From NCBI GenBank assembly GCA_007130045.1, contig SLTG01000001.1, positions 1-44,863 of the forward strand: a stretch of 44,863 nucleotides of DNA, written 5' to 3'. Source of the DNA: Opitutales bacterium (GTDB lineage Bacteria; Verrucomicrobiota; Verrucomicrobiia; Opitutales; T3Sed10-336). The notes under the pieces were generated by a model that saw nothing but the letters and a program-made list of their open reading frames with translations, was not told the DNA's origin and ran no database searches. Shown here one piece after another: positions 6,574 through 17,063 of this stretch; positions within the stretch are counted from its first letter, which is position 1, and each line of letters opens with the position of its first letter. The position numbers were made by a program, and so were the translations under genes.

Positions 6574-8472
6574 ATGTACATCCGGCAGGTTTTTCTCCTG
6601 GCATTGCTTGCCATTGCCATTCTTTGGACCACCCCCGCCGCCGCCGCCGAGCCGCGCCCCAACATCCTTTTCATTCTCGTCGATGACATGGGGTATTCCG
6701 ATGCGGGCGCCTACGGAGGAGAAATCGACACTCCGAGCGTGGATCGTCTGGCCGAGGAGGGCATCCGCTTTTCCCATTTTCGGGCGACGCCCATGTGTGT
6801 GACGAGTCGCGTGACCATACTTTCCGGAATGCCTCACCAGGCCAGCGGGGAGGATTACGAGCGGGTTAAACCTCTGCCCCAGGCGTTACGGGAAGCGGGC
6901 TACCGGACCTACACAGCCGGCAAGTGGCACGCCGGCGATCCTCATCCGGTTTCCGAAGGCTTTTTCGACCGCTTCCACGGTTTTCTCGGCGGCATGACCG
7001 ATGCCTACGTTGGCGGCCCTGATTGGTACCTCGACGACCAACCGTATGGGGATTTCGATGAAGATTTCGACTCCACCATCCGCATTACCGATCAAAGCAT
7101 AGCGTACATGCGGGAGGCATTGGAGATGGAACAGCCGTTTTTCATGTTCGTCTCTTACAATGCCCCCCACCATCCGTTGCAGGCGCAAGAGGAAACCTAT
7201 GAAAAATACCGGGGCCGATATCGGGAAGGCTTTGAAGTCATCCGGAATCGCCGCCTCGAACGCCTGCGGGAAATGGGGCTCCTGCATGAGGATTGGAAAC
7301 CGGCGGCGCCCGGCCCGGAGATCTTCCGATGGGACGAGATGACGGATTTCCGGCGAGACACCGAGGACATGCGAATGGCGGCTTATGCGGCGATGGTGGA
7401 CGAAATGGACCAGGGAGTCAGTCGCCTGCTCGCCTTTCTCGATGAACAAGACCTGCACGACGACACGATCGTGATATTCGCTTCCGACAATGGAGGCTAC
7501 TACAACAACGGCAGCATTCATCGACATCATCTCCAGATTCCATGGCAGCCCCGAAGCAACCAGACCGTCAGCAACGGTTGGGGATGGGTGCAAAACGCTC
7601 CCTTCAATTATTACAAGCAAACCAGCTATGAGGGAGGCCTGGCGGTCCCTTTTATCGTCCGATGGCCGCAGGCGCTCTCACACCGAGAGGGAAACATCGT
7701 CGATATCGAGGCGGATTTCACAGACCTCTATCCGACATTTCTGGAGGTCGCGGGAGGGCTCCCGCCGTCACAGGATCCGAACGATGATTTCAAGCCGCTG
7801 ACGGGCCTCAGTTTTCTGAGCGCTTTGAAGCGGGACGAAGCGTTTGAGCCGCCGCCGCGATTTCATTGGTTCACTCAATCCCGCGCCTGGATCGAGGGCG
7901 ACCACAAAGTCACCTCCTTTCACAACGGACCCTGGAAACTGTTCAACTTAAAGGAAGACCGGACCGAACAGTTCGATCTCTCCGACCGCAAGCCCGAGCT
8001 GCGAAACCGCCTGATCAACGCCTGGCACAACTACGCCGAAGAAATCGGCATGCAGCCTGAAGAACGTCGGCCCGTTCACGACCATCAACACGCGTGGGGG
8101 TGGCATCGTTTCGGAATGGTCTTGCCCCATTTTGCCGGCATGTTTCCCGAGAACGGGAAACTCGTCGATCCCGGCAGTGACCGTCTCGAACTGCGTTTCA
8201 GTCGACCCGTGGCTTTTTCGAACACGGAGAACCGGCTCATCCGGCTTTTCAAGGTCAGCGACGATGAAACACCGGTCTGGGAACTGGACCCGGACGCATC
8301 CCATCCCTCCCAAGGCGAAAACGTGGCAAGGTTTGAAAACATTCCACGACTCGAGCCGGATACGCACTATTATATTTTAATCGATGCCGGAGCCATGAAG
8401 GTCGGCGGACAAGCCACTGGACCGATCAACGACGGCGCCTTCTGGTGGCGTTTTCGCACCCGCGCCGATTAA
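6574..8472 (+). CDS. Secreted sulfatase with C-terminal Ig-like domain (sulfatase 2)
   Basis: Type I sulfatase of 632 residues. A textbook signal peptide (residues 1-25, hydrophobic core then PAAAAEP) is followed by PNILFILVDDMGYSD with metal-binding Asp37-Asp38. The modification motif is MCVTSRVTILSG with Cys75; the third motif position is Thr where Pro or Ala is usual. GKWHAGDPHP and FASDNGGYYNNG follow. Residues from about 510 to the end (FGMVLPHFAGMFPENGKLVDP to the C-terminus) resemble a bacterial Ig-like (Big_5) module, perhaps for substrate binding or surface display. It precedes the lyase gene by 21 nt, so the two probably form an operon and act on one sulfated, uronate-containing glycan. 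It is more similar in layout to exo-sulfatases than to sulfatase 1, but the substrate is unknown. Confidence 0.92.
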   Translation: MYIRQVFLLALLAIAILWTTPAAAAEPRPNILFILVDDMGYSDAGAYGGEIDTPSVDRLAEEGIRFSHFRATPMCVTSRVTILSGMPHQASGEDYERVKPLPQALREAGYRTYTAGKWHAGDPHPVSEGFFDRFHGFLGGMTDAYVGGPDWYLDDQPYGDFDEDFDSTIRITDQSIAYMREALEMEQPFFMFVSYNAPHHPLQAQEETYEKYRGRYREGFEVIRNRRLERLREMGLLHEDWKPAAPGPEIFRWDEMTDFRRDTEDMRMAAYAAMVDEMDQGVSRLLAFLDEQDLHDDTIVIFASDNGGYYNNGSIHRHHLQIPWQPRSNQTVSNGWGWVQNAPFNYYKQTSYEGGLAVPFIVRWPQALSHREGNIVDIEADFTDLYPTFLEVAGGLPPSQDPNDDFKPLTGLSFLSALKRDEAFEPPPRFHWFTQSRAWIEGDHKVTSFHNGPWKLFNLKEDRTEQFDLSDRKPELRNRLINAWHNYAEEIGMQPEERRPVHDHQHAWGWHRFGMVLPHFAGMFPENGKLVDPGSDRLELRFSRPVAFSNTENRLIRLFKVSDDETPVWELDPDASHPSQGENVARFENIPRLEPDTHYYILIDAGAMKVGGQATGPINDGAFWWRFRTRAD

Positions 8473-8493
8473 CCTTCAAAACTGGAATTGATC

Positions 8494-11400
8494 ATGCGAA
8501 TCGCGACTGTGTTCTTAATAATAGCCTGTGGTCTCGCGCATGGACTGGCGGCAACCGATTTTTCATATCTCAGTCCCGAGCGTCTGGAAGAGCTCAGATC
8601 GGCGCCCGCGAACTCGGACCTTGCCGCGGCTCGTGCGGAGGCGATCACGGATGCGGATGCCGTTTTGAATGACGGCAAAACGTATTCGGTCACTTTCCAA
8701 ACCCCCTCGGTGCAGGTTCATGAGGATTGGACACCTAATGACTTTTTCAGCATGGGGCCTTACTGGTGGCCGAATCCCGACACTGAGGACGGCCTGCCCT
8801 ACGTTCACCGTGATGGCGAGGTGAATCCTGAGTTTCGTGAAGGTACGGACCGGCACCCCAAACAGAATATGATCCATGCGGTGAGAACGGTGGCGCTCGC
8901 CTATGCATTGACGAACCGGGAGAGATACGCGGAGCATGCTGTCAAACTGCTCCGTGTCTGGTTTCTCGATGAGGAGACGAAAATGAACCCGCACCTGCTC
9001 TATGCGCAAGCGATCCCGGGAAGAAGCACCGGGAGGGGGATTGGCATTATCGATACACTCAGAAATGCGTTCCTGGTCGATTCGATTCGGCTCCTGCGGG
9101 GATCCGGGAGTTATTCGTCCGACATCGAAACAGAGATTGTCGCCTGGTTCGAGACCTACCTGGACTGGCTGGTCGAGCATCCCCAGGGGCAAGACGAAGC
9201 GGCGATGGGCAATAACCACGGCACCTCCTATGACGTGCAGATCCTGTCCATTGCCAGGTTCGTCGGGCGCGATGACTGGGCACGGAATTGGATCGAGAGG
9301 GTGACCAAAGAACGATTCGATTCTCAAATCGAAGCCGACGGCCGTATGCCTGCCGAATTGAGCCGGACGAGGAGCTGGAACTACACGACCGGAAACCTTG
9401 GCCATATTACGAATCTCGCGATTATCGCCGAGCGGCTGGGCATTGATTTGTTCCACTATCCAAACGCCGAATCCCCGGCCTTAAAAGCAGCCTTGGATTT
9501 CGCCCTGCCGTATGTTGATCGACCGAGCGATTGGCCCTATGAACAAATCGTTAGTTGGGATGGGTCGCGCATGCGGCATCCTGTCGTCACCGCCGCCACC
9601 GTGTACGACGATCGTCGTTATGGAGAAGCGATCGACCGGTTTGGGTGGACCGCGATGTCGGCGATGGACTACGTGAATGCCCGCGTCGAGGAGTTTGGTC
9701 TCGACCCGGATTCCGGGGAGACCCCGCCATGGGTGTTGCCGGCCGAGCTGACCGACCTGCATCATTTCCGCCTCAATTTCGGCACCAACTGGGACCCTCC
9801 GGAATTGCACTATAATTCAAGCGCCGAAGAGATCATTGGCAGTTCCGGGTCGCCGGAAGGTCGTAATGCGAGAGCTCCGGTTCACGGATTCGAGCTTCCC
9901 GCAGTCGAGAACGGCGCCGGCATCACTGGCGGGACCTACACGTTTACGCTGACGGAATCGGGCCACAACCGGGCCGTTCAACTCTACATCTTCAACCCGG
10001 ATATCACTCCGCCAGACGTCGCGGATCCCGAAGATATTCATTGGGCGGCTCCGGGGGAGGACACCCGCGAATTCGTTCGCACGGTTGACCTTCAGGTGGT
10101 TACTCCTGATGACGATCCGGGCACCTTTAACATCGATCTCACGGAGGAGATGCTCGAAGGTTTCTATGATCAGGACGGGAATCCCATTTCGGCGGGCGGC
10201 AAGATCTGGTTTCGAATGAGCGAAGGCGATGAGCCGAATGATGGCGTTTCACGGTACCGCGTCGAGAGCGATATGGATTCCCCGAATGCTCCCGGTTTCA
10301 CGATCAACCTGAATCCCCTTACCGAAAACTTTGACGAGGGTCTTGATGCATATACGGCGACGATAGTCCTGGGCGCGGACAGAAGCGATGAGACCGAGTG
10401 GGAGACCGTGGGCGGCGCTCTCCGGCTCAACAGCGGCTTTGTGGAAGACGTGGAAGGCCAGGAAGCTGTTGTGGGCATGGAAGATGGCCCGCAGGACCGA
10501 TTGGATTCGACTGGAAATATCTCCGCCATCCGCGCTGTCGCCGACGTTTCAATGACCGCCGACACCATGAACGCCCGCTGGGCTGCAGGCAGCGGCGATA
10601 TTCGAATGGCGATCTACGCCGACGACGGCGGATCACCGGGAGAACTCCTTGGAGAAACCGGGGAATTTTCTCTCGGACCCGGATTGAACTCCGGCGCGTT
10701 GATCGAACCGGTCGAGATCAGCAGTGGTTCGGTTTACTGGCTGACGAGCTGGCACGCCGCCGGTGAACGGGCCGTTGTCGAAAATGGCGTCGGGGAAAGG
10801 TGGAGAGCATCGGGAGATTATAGCTCAACCGATCCCTTCCCTCCCGGATCGGCTTACACGTTTTCGGCGGAAACCACCTACGCCTACTTCGTTACCGGCC
10901 AGATCACCGGGCCCGGTGGGCAGCAGCACACCCTTACCCGCACGGATGTCCCGCTTCGGGTTGGTTACGAATGGAGGGCCTCGGCCATTGCGGGCTTCAC
11001 CGGCTCGCAGGACATCGGTCTTTATGCCGGTGCCAGCCACCCGGTCGAGAATGTCCGGGAGGACTTTATCAACGTCTTCATGCGCAACCGGGGCGAGGGC
11101 ACTTCTATCGTTGGCGCCGGGTTTGCCGGCACGGAGGACTACGATGCCGTGGAGGAAGATGTCGACTCGTTCGATTCCCTGTTCATCGCCCGCACGGGAC
11201 CGAACGCCTTTGACGTGGGCTGGTACGACGGGGCCACCCGCAACGTTCTAACCACCCGCACGACGACCAATCCCAACGTCGGAACAGCGATCGGCTATTT
11301 CGGGGATGTGCGGGATGCGGGCATCGTCGGCTCGCTCACGAGTGCGACGGTCGAACTCGTCCCCGATGTGGCGCAGCCTCCCAAGTTCGACGCGTGGGCC

Positions 11401-11808
11401 GGGGATAACATTCCCGAGGGCGCCGACCGGAGTTTCAGCGGCAGCGCCGCGGGAGACGGGGTGGCCAACGGCGTCAAATTCGCCTTCGGTCTTGATCCGA
11501 TGCAGCCGGCCGGGGCCGGGGATCTGCCTTCGGTCGGCACGGATGAAGAAGGACGTTTGACGATAACCTACCGCGTGGATACGAACGCGGAGGGCGTGAG
11601 CGTGGTACCGGAGGTGGCGCTGTCGCTCGATCCGGATGTCTGGTTCCGGGAAGACACCGGGGGTGATGCGCCGTATGTGGTGATCGGTGAAGGCACGCCT
11701 GTTGAAGGGAACATTTACGAGTTCACCGCTACCGCGATGAACATCGAGGGAGACTCCGCCGCCTTTATGCGGGTTTCGATCAATTCGGAGGCTGTCGGCT
11801 TCCAGTAG
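8494..11808 (+). CDS. Large secreted alginate-lyase-family (PL38-like) polysaccharide lyase with C-terminal modules
   Basis: A 1104-residue exported protein. The signal peptide is MRIATVFLIIACGLAHGLAA. Residues about 25-440 match the alginate lyase superfamily (PF05426): PYWWPNP near 89-95, MNPHLLYAQAIPG then GRGIGIIDT near 165-188, GNNHGTSYDVQ near 239-249 with the probable catalytic Asn/His, and ELSRTRSWNYTTGNL near 288-302. Such enzymes cleave beta-1,4-linked uronates by beta-elimination; PL38 members act on glucuronan or alginate. The remaining ~650 residues are probably several beta-sandwich modules that I cannot name, ending in a region with AGDGVANGVKFAFGLDP, a phrase like those in other verrucomicrobial secreted proteins. 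I chose the ATG at 8494; a TTG lies two codons upstream. The gene is 21 nt after sulfatase 2. Subfamily and substrate are uncertain. Confidence 0.85.
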   Translation: MRIATVFLIIACGLAHGLAATDFSYLSPERLEELRSAPANSDLAAARAEAITDADAVLNDGKTYSVTFQTPSVQVHEDWTPNDFFSMGPYWWPNPDTEDGLPYVHRDGEVNPEFREGTDRHPKQNMIHAVRTVALAYALTNRERYAEHAVKLLRVWFLDEETKMNPHLLYAQAIPGRSTGRGIGIIDTLRNAFLVDSIRLLRGSGSYSSDIETEIVAWFETYLDWLVEHPQGQDEAAMGNNHGTSYDVQILSIARFVGRDDWARNWIERVTKERFDSQIEADGRMPAELSRTRSWNYTTGNLGHITNLAIIAERLGIDLFHYPNAESPALKAALDFALPYVDRPSDWPYEQIVSWDGSRMRHPVVTAATVYDDRRYGEAIDRFGWTAMSAMDYVNARVEEFGLDPDSGETPPWVLPAELTDLHHFRLNFGTNWDPPELHYNSSAEEIIGSSGSPEGRNARAPVHGFELPAVENGAGITGGTYTFTLTESGHNRAVQLYIFNPDITPPDVADPEDIHWAAPGEDTREFVRTVDLQVVTPDDDPGTFNIDLTEEMLEGFYDQDGNPISAGGKIWFRMSEGDEPNDGVSRYRVESDMDSPNAPGFTINLNPLTENFDEGLDAYTATIVLGADRSDETEWETVGGALRLNSGFVEDVEGQEAVVGMEDGPQDRLDSTGNISAIRAVADVSMTADTMNARWAAGSGDIRMAIYADDGGSPGELLGETGEFSLGPGLNSGALIEPVEISSGSVYWLTSWHAAGERAVVENGVGERWRASGDYSSTDPFPPGSAYTFSAETTYAYFVTGQITGPGGQQHTLTRTDVPLRVGYEWRASAIAGFTGSQDIGLYAGASHPVENVREDFINVFMRNRGEGTSIVGAGFAGTEDYDAVEEDVDSFDSLFIARTGPNAFDVGWYDGATRNVLTTRTTTNPNVGTAIGYFGDVRDAGIVGSLTSATVELVPDVAQPPKFDAWAGDNIPEGADRSFSGSAAGDGVANGVKFAFGLDPMQPAGAGDLPSVGTDEEGRLTITYRVDTNAEGVSVVPEVALSLDPDVWFREDTGGDAPYVVIGEGTPVEGNIYEFTATAMNIEGDSAAFMRVSINSEAVGFQ

Positions 11809-11911
11809 CGAAAATCAAACTTGCGCGCTCCCGCAAAACTTTCGCGACGGGAATCGTAAAGCCGGTATTGCATCAGGACCGGTTCCGATGCCGCGTCGGC
11901 GCAAAAAAACA

Positions 11912-11941
11912 TTGGAGAAAGGCGGAGGAAACTGATTATAG
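11912..11941 (+). promoter_or_regulatory. Candidate promoter of thiG, close to the ATG
   Basis: TTGGAG (11912-11917), 18 nt, then TTATAG (11936-11941), with 9 nt to the ATG at 11951. AGGCGGAGGAAA lies inside the spacer, too far from the ATG to serve as an SD. No TPP riboswitch pattern is visible here, unlike upstream of thiC. Confidence 0.4.
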
Positions 11942-11950
11942 TGGTTTGTT

Positions 11951-12745
11951 ATGCCGGACAACCTTTCCATTCAACCACTGACCATCGCAGAGCGCACGTT
12001 TGATTCGCGGTTGCTGGTCGGGACGGGCAAATTCTCCAGTAACGAAACGATGCGCGACGCGCTTGCCGCCTCGGGAACAAACCTCGTCACGGTCGCGCTC
12101 AAGCGGGCCAATCTCAGCGGCGAACGCGATCCCTTCGCCAATATACTCGATTTCCTGGAGTCGGATCGCTACCTGATCATGCCGAATACCGCCGGGGCGA
12201 TGAACGCCGAGGAGGCCGTGCGGATCGCCCGCCTGGCGAAAGCCGCGGGCCTGCCGAACTGGGTGAAGCTCGAGATCCATCCCGACCCCAATTACCTCCT
12301 GCCCGACCCGATCGAAACGCTCAAGGCCGCCGAGATCCTGGTCAAGGAAGATTTCGTCGTGCTCCCCTACATCAATGCCGATCCCGTTCTCGCCCGGCGT
12401 CTCCAGGACGTGGGCGTCGCCACGGTCATGCCTCTGGGCTCGCCGATCGGGAGTAACCGCGGACTCGAAACGCGCGCTCAGATCGAAATCATCATCGAAC
12501 AGGCCCGGGTGCCGGTCGTTGTCGATGCCGGGCTCGGCCAGCCGTCCCAGGCGGCCGAAGCCATGGAAATGGGCGCCGATGCCGTTCTCGTTAACACGGC
12601 TATCGCCGTCGCGTCGGATCCGTGCATGATGGGACGCGCGTTCGCGGCCGCGGTGCGCGCGGGACGTTGTGCATTCGAGATCGGCCGGAGCAGCATCAGC
12701 CAAAACGCCCGGCCCACGAGCCCGCTGACCGCGTTTCTCGATTGA
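11951..12745 (+). CDS. thiG: Thiazole synthase
   Basis: Forms the thiazole phosphate of thiamine from 1-deoxyxylulose 5-phosphate, ThiS-thiocarboxylate and dehydroglycine, in the cytoplasm. The 264-residue TIM barrel is full length. Visible features are LVGTGKFSS near residue 22, [15 protein letters not shown] near 77, the Schiff-base Lys106 in [22 protein letters not shown] near 137, the phosphate-binding [14 protein letters not shown] near 159, and [30 protein letters not shown]. No thiS, thiH, thiO, thiE or thiF is adjacent; thiC is 23 kb away. It stands between the lyase gene and dciA on the same strand. Confidence 0.95.
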   Translation: MPDNLSIQPLTIAERTFDSRLLVGTGKFSSNETMRDALAASGTNLVTVALKRANLSGERDPFANILDFLESDRYLIMPNTAGAMNAEEAVRIARLAKAAGLPNWVKLEIHPDPNYLLPDPIETLKAAEILVKEDFVVLPYINADPVLARRLQDVGVATVMPLGSPIGSNRGLETRAQIEIIIEQARVPVVVDAGLGQPSQAAEAMEMGADAVLVNTAIAVASDPCMMGRAFAAAVRAGRCAFEIGRSSISQNARPTSPLTAFLD

Positions 12746-12810
12746 ACGGGACAGGTCACTCACAAACTCCGAACAGGATTCGGGACTGGAATCCCAAATG
12801 GAGTTTCCAA

Positions 12811-12839
12811 TTGCAGCGGCGACCGGCCTTCCCTACCTT
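12811..12839 (+). promoter_or_regulatory. Candidate promoter of the dciA-like gene, close to the ATG
   Basis: TTGCAG (12811-12816), 17 nt, then TACCTT (12834-12839), and 8 nt to the ATG at 12848. There is no Shine-Dalgarno sequence. The geometry matches the sulfatase 2, thiG, proA and pyrG promoters. Confidence 0.4.
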
Positions 12840-12847
12840 TGGCGCAT

Positions 12848-13216
12848 ATGAGATTCGGAAGGAACGTGGAGAACATGATAGCCGCCCTCCGCGGGTTGCC
12901 GGAAAACCGCAGCCGATCCATCCTCCGCGAGCCCAAGTCCGCCGAAAACCTGATGCGGGAGGTGATGGAAAAGTACCGGCTAGGCGGAAAAACTCCGGAA
13001 GACACGATCATGGAGAACTGGTCCGACCTGGTCGGAACGGCGAATGCCGAATACAGCCGGCTGATGCGTATCGACGAGCGCAAGCGCGCGATTGTCGGAG
13101 TGACCAACCCCATCGTGCGCCAGGAGCTTTACTTTCATCTCAAGGAAGTGCGCGAGCGAATCCGCGCCCTGCCAGGGTGCGCCCACATCAAAATCGTCAT
13201 TCTCCGTGCCGGTTAG
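12848..13216 (+). CDS. dciA: DUF721 / DciA-like replicative helicase operator protein
   Basis: A 122-residue protein with the DUF721 core: LMREVMEKYRLGGKTPEDTIMENWSDLVG followed by A..YSRLMRIDERKRAIVGVTNPIVRQELYFHLKEVRERIRAL and a short C-terminal strand HIKIVILRAG. DciA proteins load or operate DnaB helicase in bacteria lacking DnaC or DnaI. The ATG at 12848 is preferred over a TTG three codons upstream. It is single, on the same strand as thiG, with a promoter candidate upstream. Family membership is likely; the replication role is inferred from the family. Confidence 0.75.
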   Translation: MRFGRNVENMIAALRGLPENRSRSILREPKSAENLMREVMEKYRLGGKTPEDTIMENWSDLVGTANAEYSRLMRIDERKRAIVGVTNPIVRQELYFHLKEVRERIRALPGCAHIKIVILRAG

Positions 13217-13313
13217 CCCGGCATTCAGGCCATCGCTTGGTTTTAAAAAACCTGGTGTTGACTTTTTCCGGAATCCTGTTCAGCTCAATAATTGGTTTCG
13301 TACTGTTTTAAAC

Positions 13314-14051
13314 ATGGAAAGGCGGGAATTTATCAAACGGATTTCGCTCGTCGCGTTCGGTGCATGCGCCGTCCCCGCCGCCGGGTCGCAACTGCTTGCC
13401 TCCTCCGATGAAACCGCCAACACGACTCACCTCGTTCGTTCCGGCGATACGCTTTCTCACATTTCCCGCCGTTACGGGGTGAGCGTGGCCTCGATCCGAC
13501 GCGCCAACGGCCTGAACGGCGATCTGATTCGAGTGGGCCAGCGGCTGATCATTCCCGGTGCCGGGACATCTTCGTTCCTCGACCCGGTGAAGAGCCGGAT
13601 CGATATTTCGAATTTCAATGCCGAGCGATGGAAAAACATCATCGGTCATCACAGCGCCACCGGCAACGGCAACGCGGAGATCTTCGACCGCTTTCACCGG
13701 CGCCACCGAAACATGCCCAACGGACTCGGCTACCATTTCATCATCGGGAACGGCACCAATTCCGGAGACGGCGAGATCGAGGTCGGCGATCGCTGGACCC
13801 GCCAGATTCAGGGCGGACACGTCAGCAGCCTGGCCTACAATAACAATTCGATCGGCATCTGCCTCGTGGGAAACTTTGAAAACACCCGCCCCACCGGCAA
13901 CCAGATTGCCGCCTTCACCCAACTGGTGCGCCACCTGAAGGACACCAAGCTCAAGGGGAACTGCCGTTTCCTCGTGCACCGCGAGATCGAGACCACCCTT
14001 TGTCCAGGCCGCCACTTCCCCCTCCAGCAGATGCAGCAACTGTTCGCTTAG
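13314..14051 (+). CDS. Tat-exported LysM domain N-acetylmuramoyl-L-alanine amidase
   Basis: A 245-residue cell-wall hydrolase. MERREFIKRISLVAFGACAVPAAG is a twin-arginine signal (RREFIK) with a hydrophobic core. A single LysM domain follows at about residues 38-82 (HLVRSGDTLSHISRRYGVSVASIRRANGLN...VGQRLIIP), binding GlcNAc chains. An amidase_2/PGRP-type domain fills the rest: IIGHHSA with a zinc His, GLGYHFIIGNG, IGICLVGNFENTRPTGNQ, and VHREIETTLCPGRHF with the second His and the conserved Cys. Predicted to cut between muramic acid and L-Ala in the periplasm. I chose the ATG at 13314 because it gives the Tat signal directly. Confidence 0.9.
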   Translation: MERREFIKRISLVAFGACAVPAAGSQLLASSDETANTTHLVRSGDTLSHISRRYGVSVASIRRANGLNGDLIRVGQRLIIPGAGTSSFLDPVKSRIDISNFNAERWKNIIGHHSATGNGNAEIFDRFHRRHRNMPNGLGYHFIIGNGTNSGDGEIEVGDRWTRQIQGGHVSSLAYNNNSIGICLVGNFENTRPTGNQIAAFTQLVRHLKDTKLKGNCRFLVHREIETTLCPGRHFPLQQMQQLFA

Positions 14052-14147
14052 CGCCCTGCCCGGCGGTTTCGGGCCAACCGGTTCGCACCACTCCTTTTCC
14101 ACAGAAATCGTTTGCCTCGGTGGCGGCGCTCCCCTAGACCGGTTCGA

Positions 14148-14936
14148 ATGACAGATTTTGCCCGTCCCGATGGACGCGAAACCGACCAACTCAGAACGTT
14201 ACTGTTCCATCCGAACATTGCGCCGAACGCCCAGGGGTCCGTTCTCGCCTGTTTCGGGGAAACGCGGGTAATCTGCGCGGCGAGCCTGGAGAAGAAAGTG
14301 CCGAACTGGATGCGCCAGCAGGGCGTTCCCGGAGGCTGGCTCACCGCCGAATACTCCATGCTCCCCTACAGCACATTGGATCGGAAGCAGCGCGATATTT
14401 CAAGAGGGCGGCAGGACGGCAGGGGGGTTGAGATCCAAAGGCTGATCGGGCGCTCTCTCCGGACGGTGATCGACCTGAAAAAACTGACCGCCCACACACT
14501 CTGGATCGACTGCGACGTTCTTCAGGCGGACGGAGGCACCCGGACGGCCTCGATCACCGGAGCCTACCTGGCGGCGCGAATGGCCGTTCAAAACCTGATC
14601 AACGAAGGCGCCCTGGAGGAAGACCCGTTCGTCGATTCGATCGCCGCGGTCAGCGTCGGCGTGTACCGCGGCAAACCCGTGCTCGACCTCAACTACCTTG
14701 AAGACAAGGAAGCCTCCGTGGACTTCAACGTCGTGCGCACGGGAGGCGGACAATATGTCGAAGTCCAGGGTTCCGGAGAGGAAGCGACCTTTTCCGGCGA
14801 GGAACTCGATCAACTGCTCGCCCTCGCCCGCGGCGGAATCGACGAGCTTGCCCGCCGCCAGGAAACCTTCCTCAATGCCCATCTTCCCGCGAAAGTCGTT
14901 GATTCCGCGAATCTCGCCAACAAGATTCCACTGTGA
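14148..14936 (+). CDS. rph: Ribonuclease PH
   Basis: Phosphorolytic 3'-5' exoribonuclease that trims tRNA 3' ends. The 262-residue protein carries RPDGRETDQLR at the start, VLACFGETRVICAASLEKKVPNWM, GWLTAEYSMLPYST, RQDGRGVEIQRLIGRSLR, and IDCDVLQADGGTRTASITGAYLA, all hallmark RNase PH segments including the phosphate-binding Arg region and catalytic Asp. ATG 14148 is used because upstream in-frame TTG only adds a basic tail. It is 6 nt before sucC. Confidence 0.95.
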   Translation: MTDFARPDGRETDQLRTLLFHPNIAPNAQGSVLACFGETRVICAASLEKKVPNWMRQQGVPGGWLTAEYSMLPYSTLDRKQRDISRGRQDGRGVEIQRLIGRSLRTVIDLKKLTAHTLWIDCDVLQADGGTRTASITGAYLAARMAVQNLINEGALEEDPFVDSIAAVSVGVYRGKPVLDLNYLEDKEASVDFNVVRTGGGQYVEVQGSGEEATFSGEELDQLLALARGGIDELARRQETFLNAHLPAKVVDSANLANKIPL

Positions 14937-14942
14937 ACTTTC

Positions 14943-16130
14943 ATGAACATTCACGAATACCAAGCCAAAGAACTTTTCGCCAAGTATGGAGTACCGGCTC
15001 CCGCGGGCGCCTACGCCAGTGATGAGGCCGAATTCGCTTCGGCCCTGCAACGGTTGCCGGAGGGACTGATCGTCGTCAAATCCCAGATCCACGCCGGAGG
15101 CCGCGGCAAGGGTTCCTTCACCGACGGCTTCAAGGGCGGCGTCAAGCTCACCGAAAGCCGGGAAGAAGCCGCCGATTACGCTCGGAAGATGCTGGGCAAC
15201 ACGCTTGTCACGCACCAGACAGGACCGGAAGGCCGAAAGGTCAGGACGGTCTATTTCAGCGAGGGCTCCGATATCGAGAAGGAGTACTACCTCGCGATCG
15301 TCATGGACCGGGCAACCTCGCGTCCCGTTGTCATCGCCTCCACCGAAGGCGGAGTCGAAATCGAGAAGGTCGCCGAGGAAACGCCCGAAAAGATCACCCG
15401 CGCCGTCATCGACCCCACTCTCGGACTCCGGCCCTACCAGGCTCGAAACATCGCGTTCGGCCTTGGTTTTCGAGGCGAGCAGGTCAAGCGGACGATCAAG
15501 CTTCTCGACGGCCTTTACCGCCTCTTCTGGGAAAAAGACGCGTCCCTGGTCGAGGTCAATCCCCTCATCACCACCCCGGACGGGGACGTGCTCGCGCTGG
15601 ATGCGAAAGTCGGTTTCGACGACAACGCCCTGTTCCGCCTCCCCGATATCGCCGCCTTCCGCGACCTCAACGAGGAGGATCCCAAAGAGGTGGAAGCCTC
15701 AAAGGCCAATCTGAACTACATCGCCCTCGACGGAAACATCGCCTGCATGGTCAATGGCGCCGGACTCGCGATGGCCACAATGGACATCATCAAGCACTAC
15801 GGCGGATCCCCGGCAAACTTTCTCGACGTCGGCGGCGGCGCGAATGCCGAACAGGTCACACAGGCTTTCAAGATCATTCTCCAGGATGAAAACGTTAAAG
15901 GAATCCTCGTCAACATCTTCGGGGGCATCATGAAATGTGACGTCATCGCCACCGGAATTCTCGAAGCCGCCAAGGCGGTGCATCTCGATCGTCCGCTGGT
16001 CGTCCGGCTCGAAGGCACCAACGTCGAGGACGGAAAGAAGCTTCTCGATGAGAGCGACCTGAAGATCGTCTCCGCCGACACACTCGCCGACGCGGCAAAA
16101 AAAATCGTCAACCTCGTTTCGGGCAGGTAA
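14943..16130 (+). CDS. sucC: Succinyl-CoA ligase [ADP/GDP-forming] beta subunit
   Basis: With SucD it interconverts succinyl-CoA and succinate with substrate-level phosphorylation (TCA cycle). The 395-residue protein is full length: [20 protein letters not shown], the ATP-grasp segment [20 protein letters not shown]-type [12 protein letters not shown], and the C-terminal CoA-ligase part [25 protein letters not shown] with NFLDVGGGA and [13 protein letters not shown]. It starts 6 nt after rph and is 47 nt before sucD, so rph-sucC-sucD may be co-transcribed. Confidence 0.97.
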   Translation: MNIHEYQAKELFAKYGVPAPAGAYASDEAEFASALQRLPEGLIVVKSQIHAGGRGKGSFTDGFKGGVKLTESREEAADYARKMLGNTLVTHQTGPEGRKVRTVYFSEGSDIEKEYYLAIVMDRATSRPVVIASTEGGVEIEKVAEETPEKITRAVIDPTLGLRPYQARNIAFGLGFRGEQVKRTIKLLDGLYRLFWEKDASLVEVNPLITTPDGDVLALDAKVGFDDNALFRLPDIAAFRDLNEEDPKEVEASKANLNYIALDGNIACMVNGAGLAMATMDIIKHYGGSPANFLDVGGGANAEQVTQAFKIILQDENVKGILVNIFGGIMKCDVIATGILEAAKAVHLDRPLVVRLEGTNVEDGKKLLDESDLKIVSADTLADAAKKIVNLVSGR

Positions 16131-16177
16131 TCGGACCCGCCGCGCATCATCGCCAACAAACCACTTCCAACCGTCAC

Positions 16178-17053
<876 letters not shown>

Positions 17054-17063
17054 GCAGAGATAT

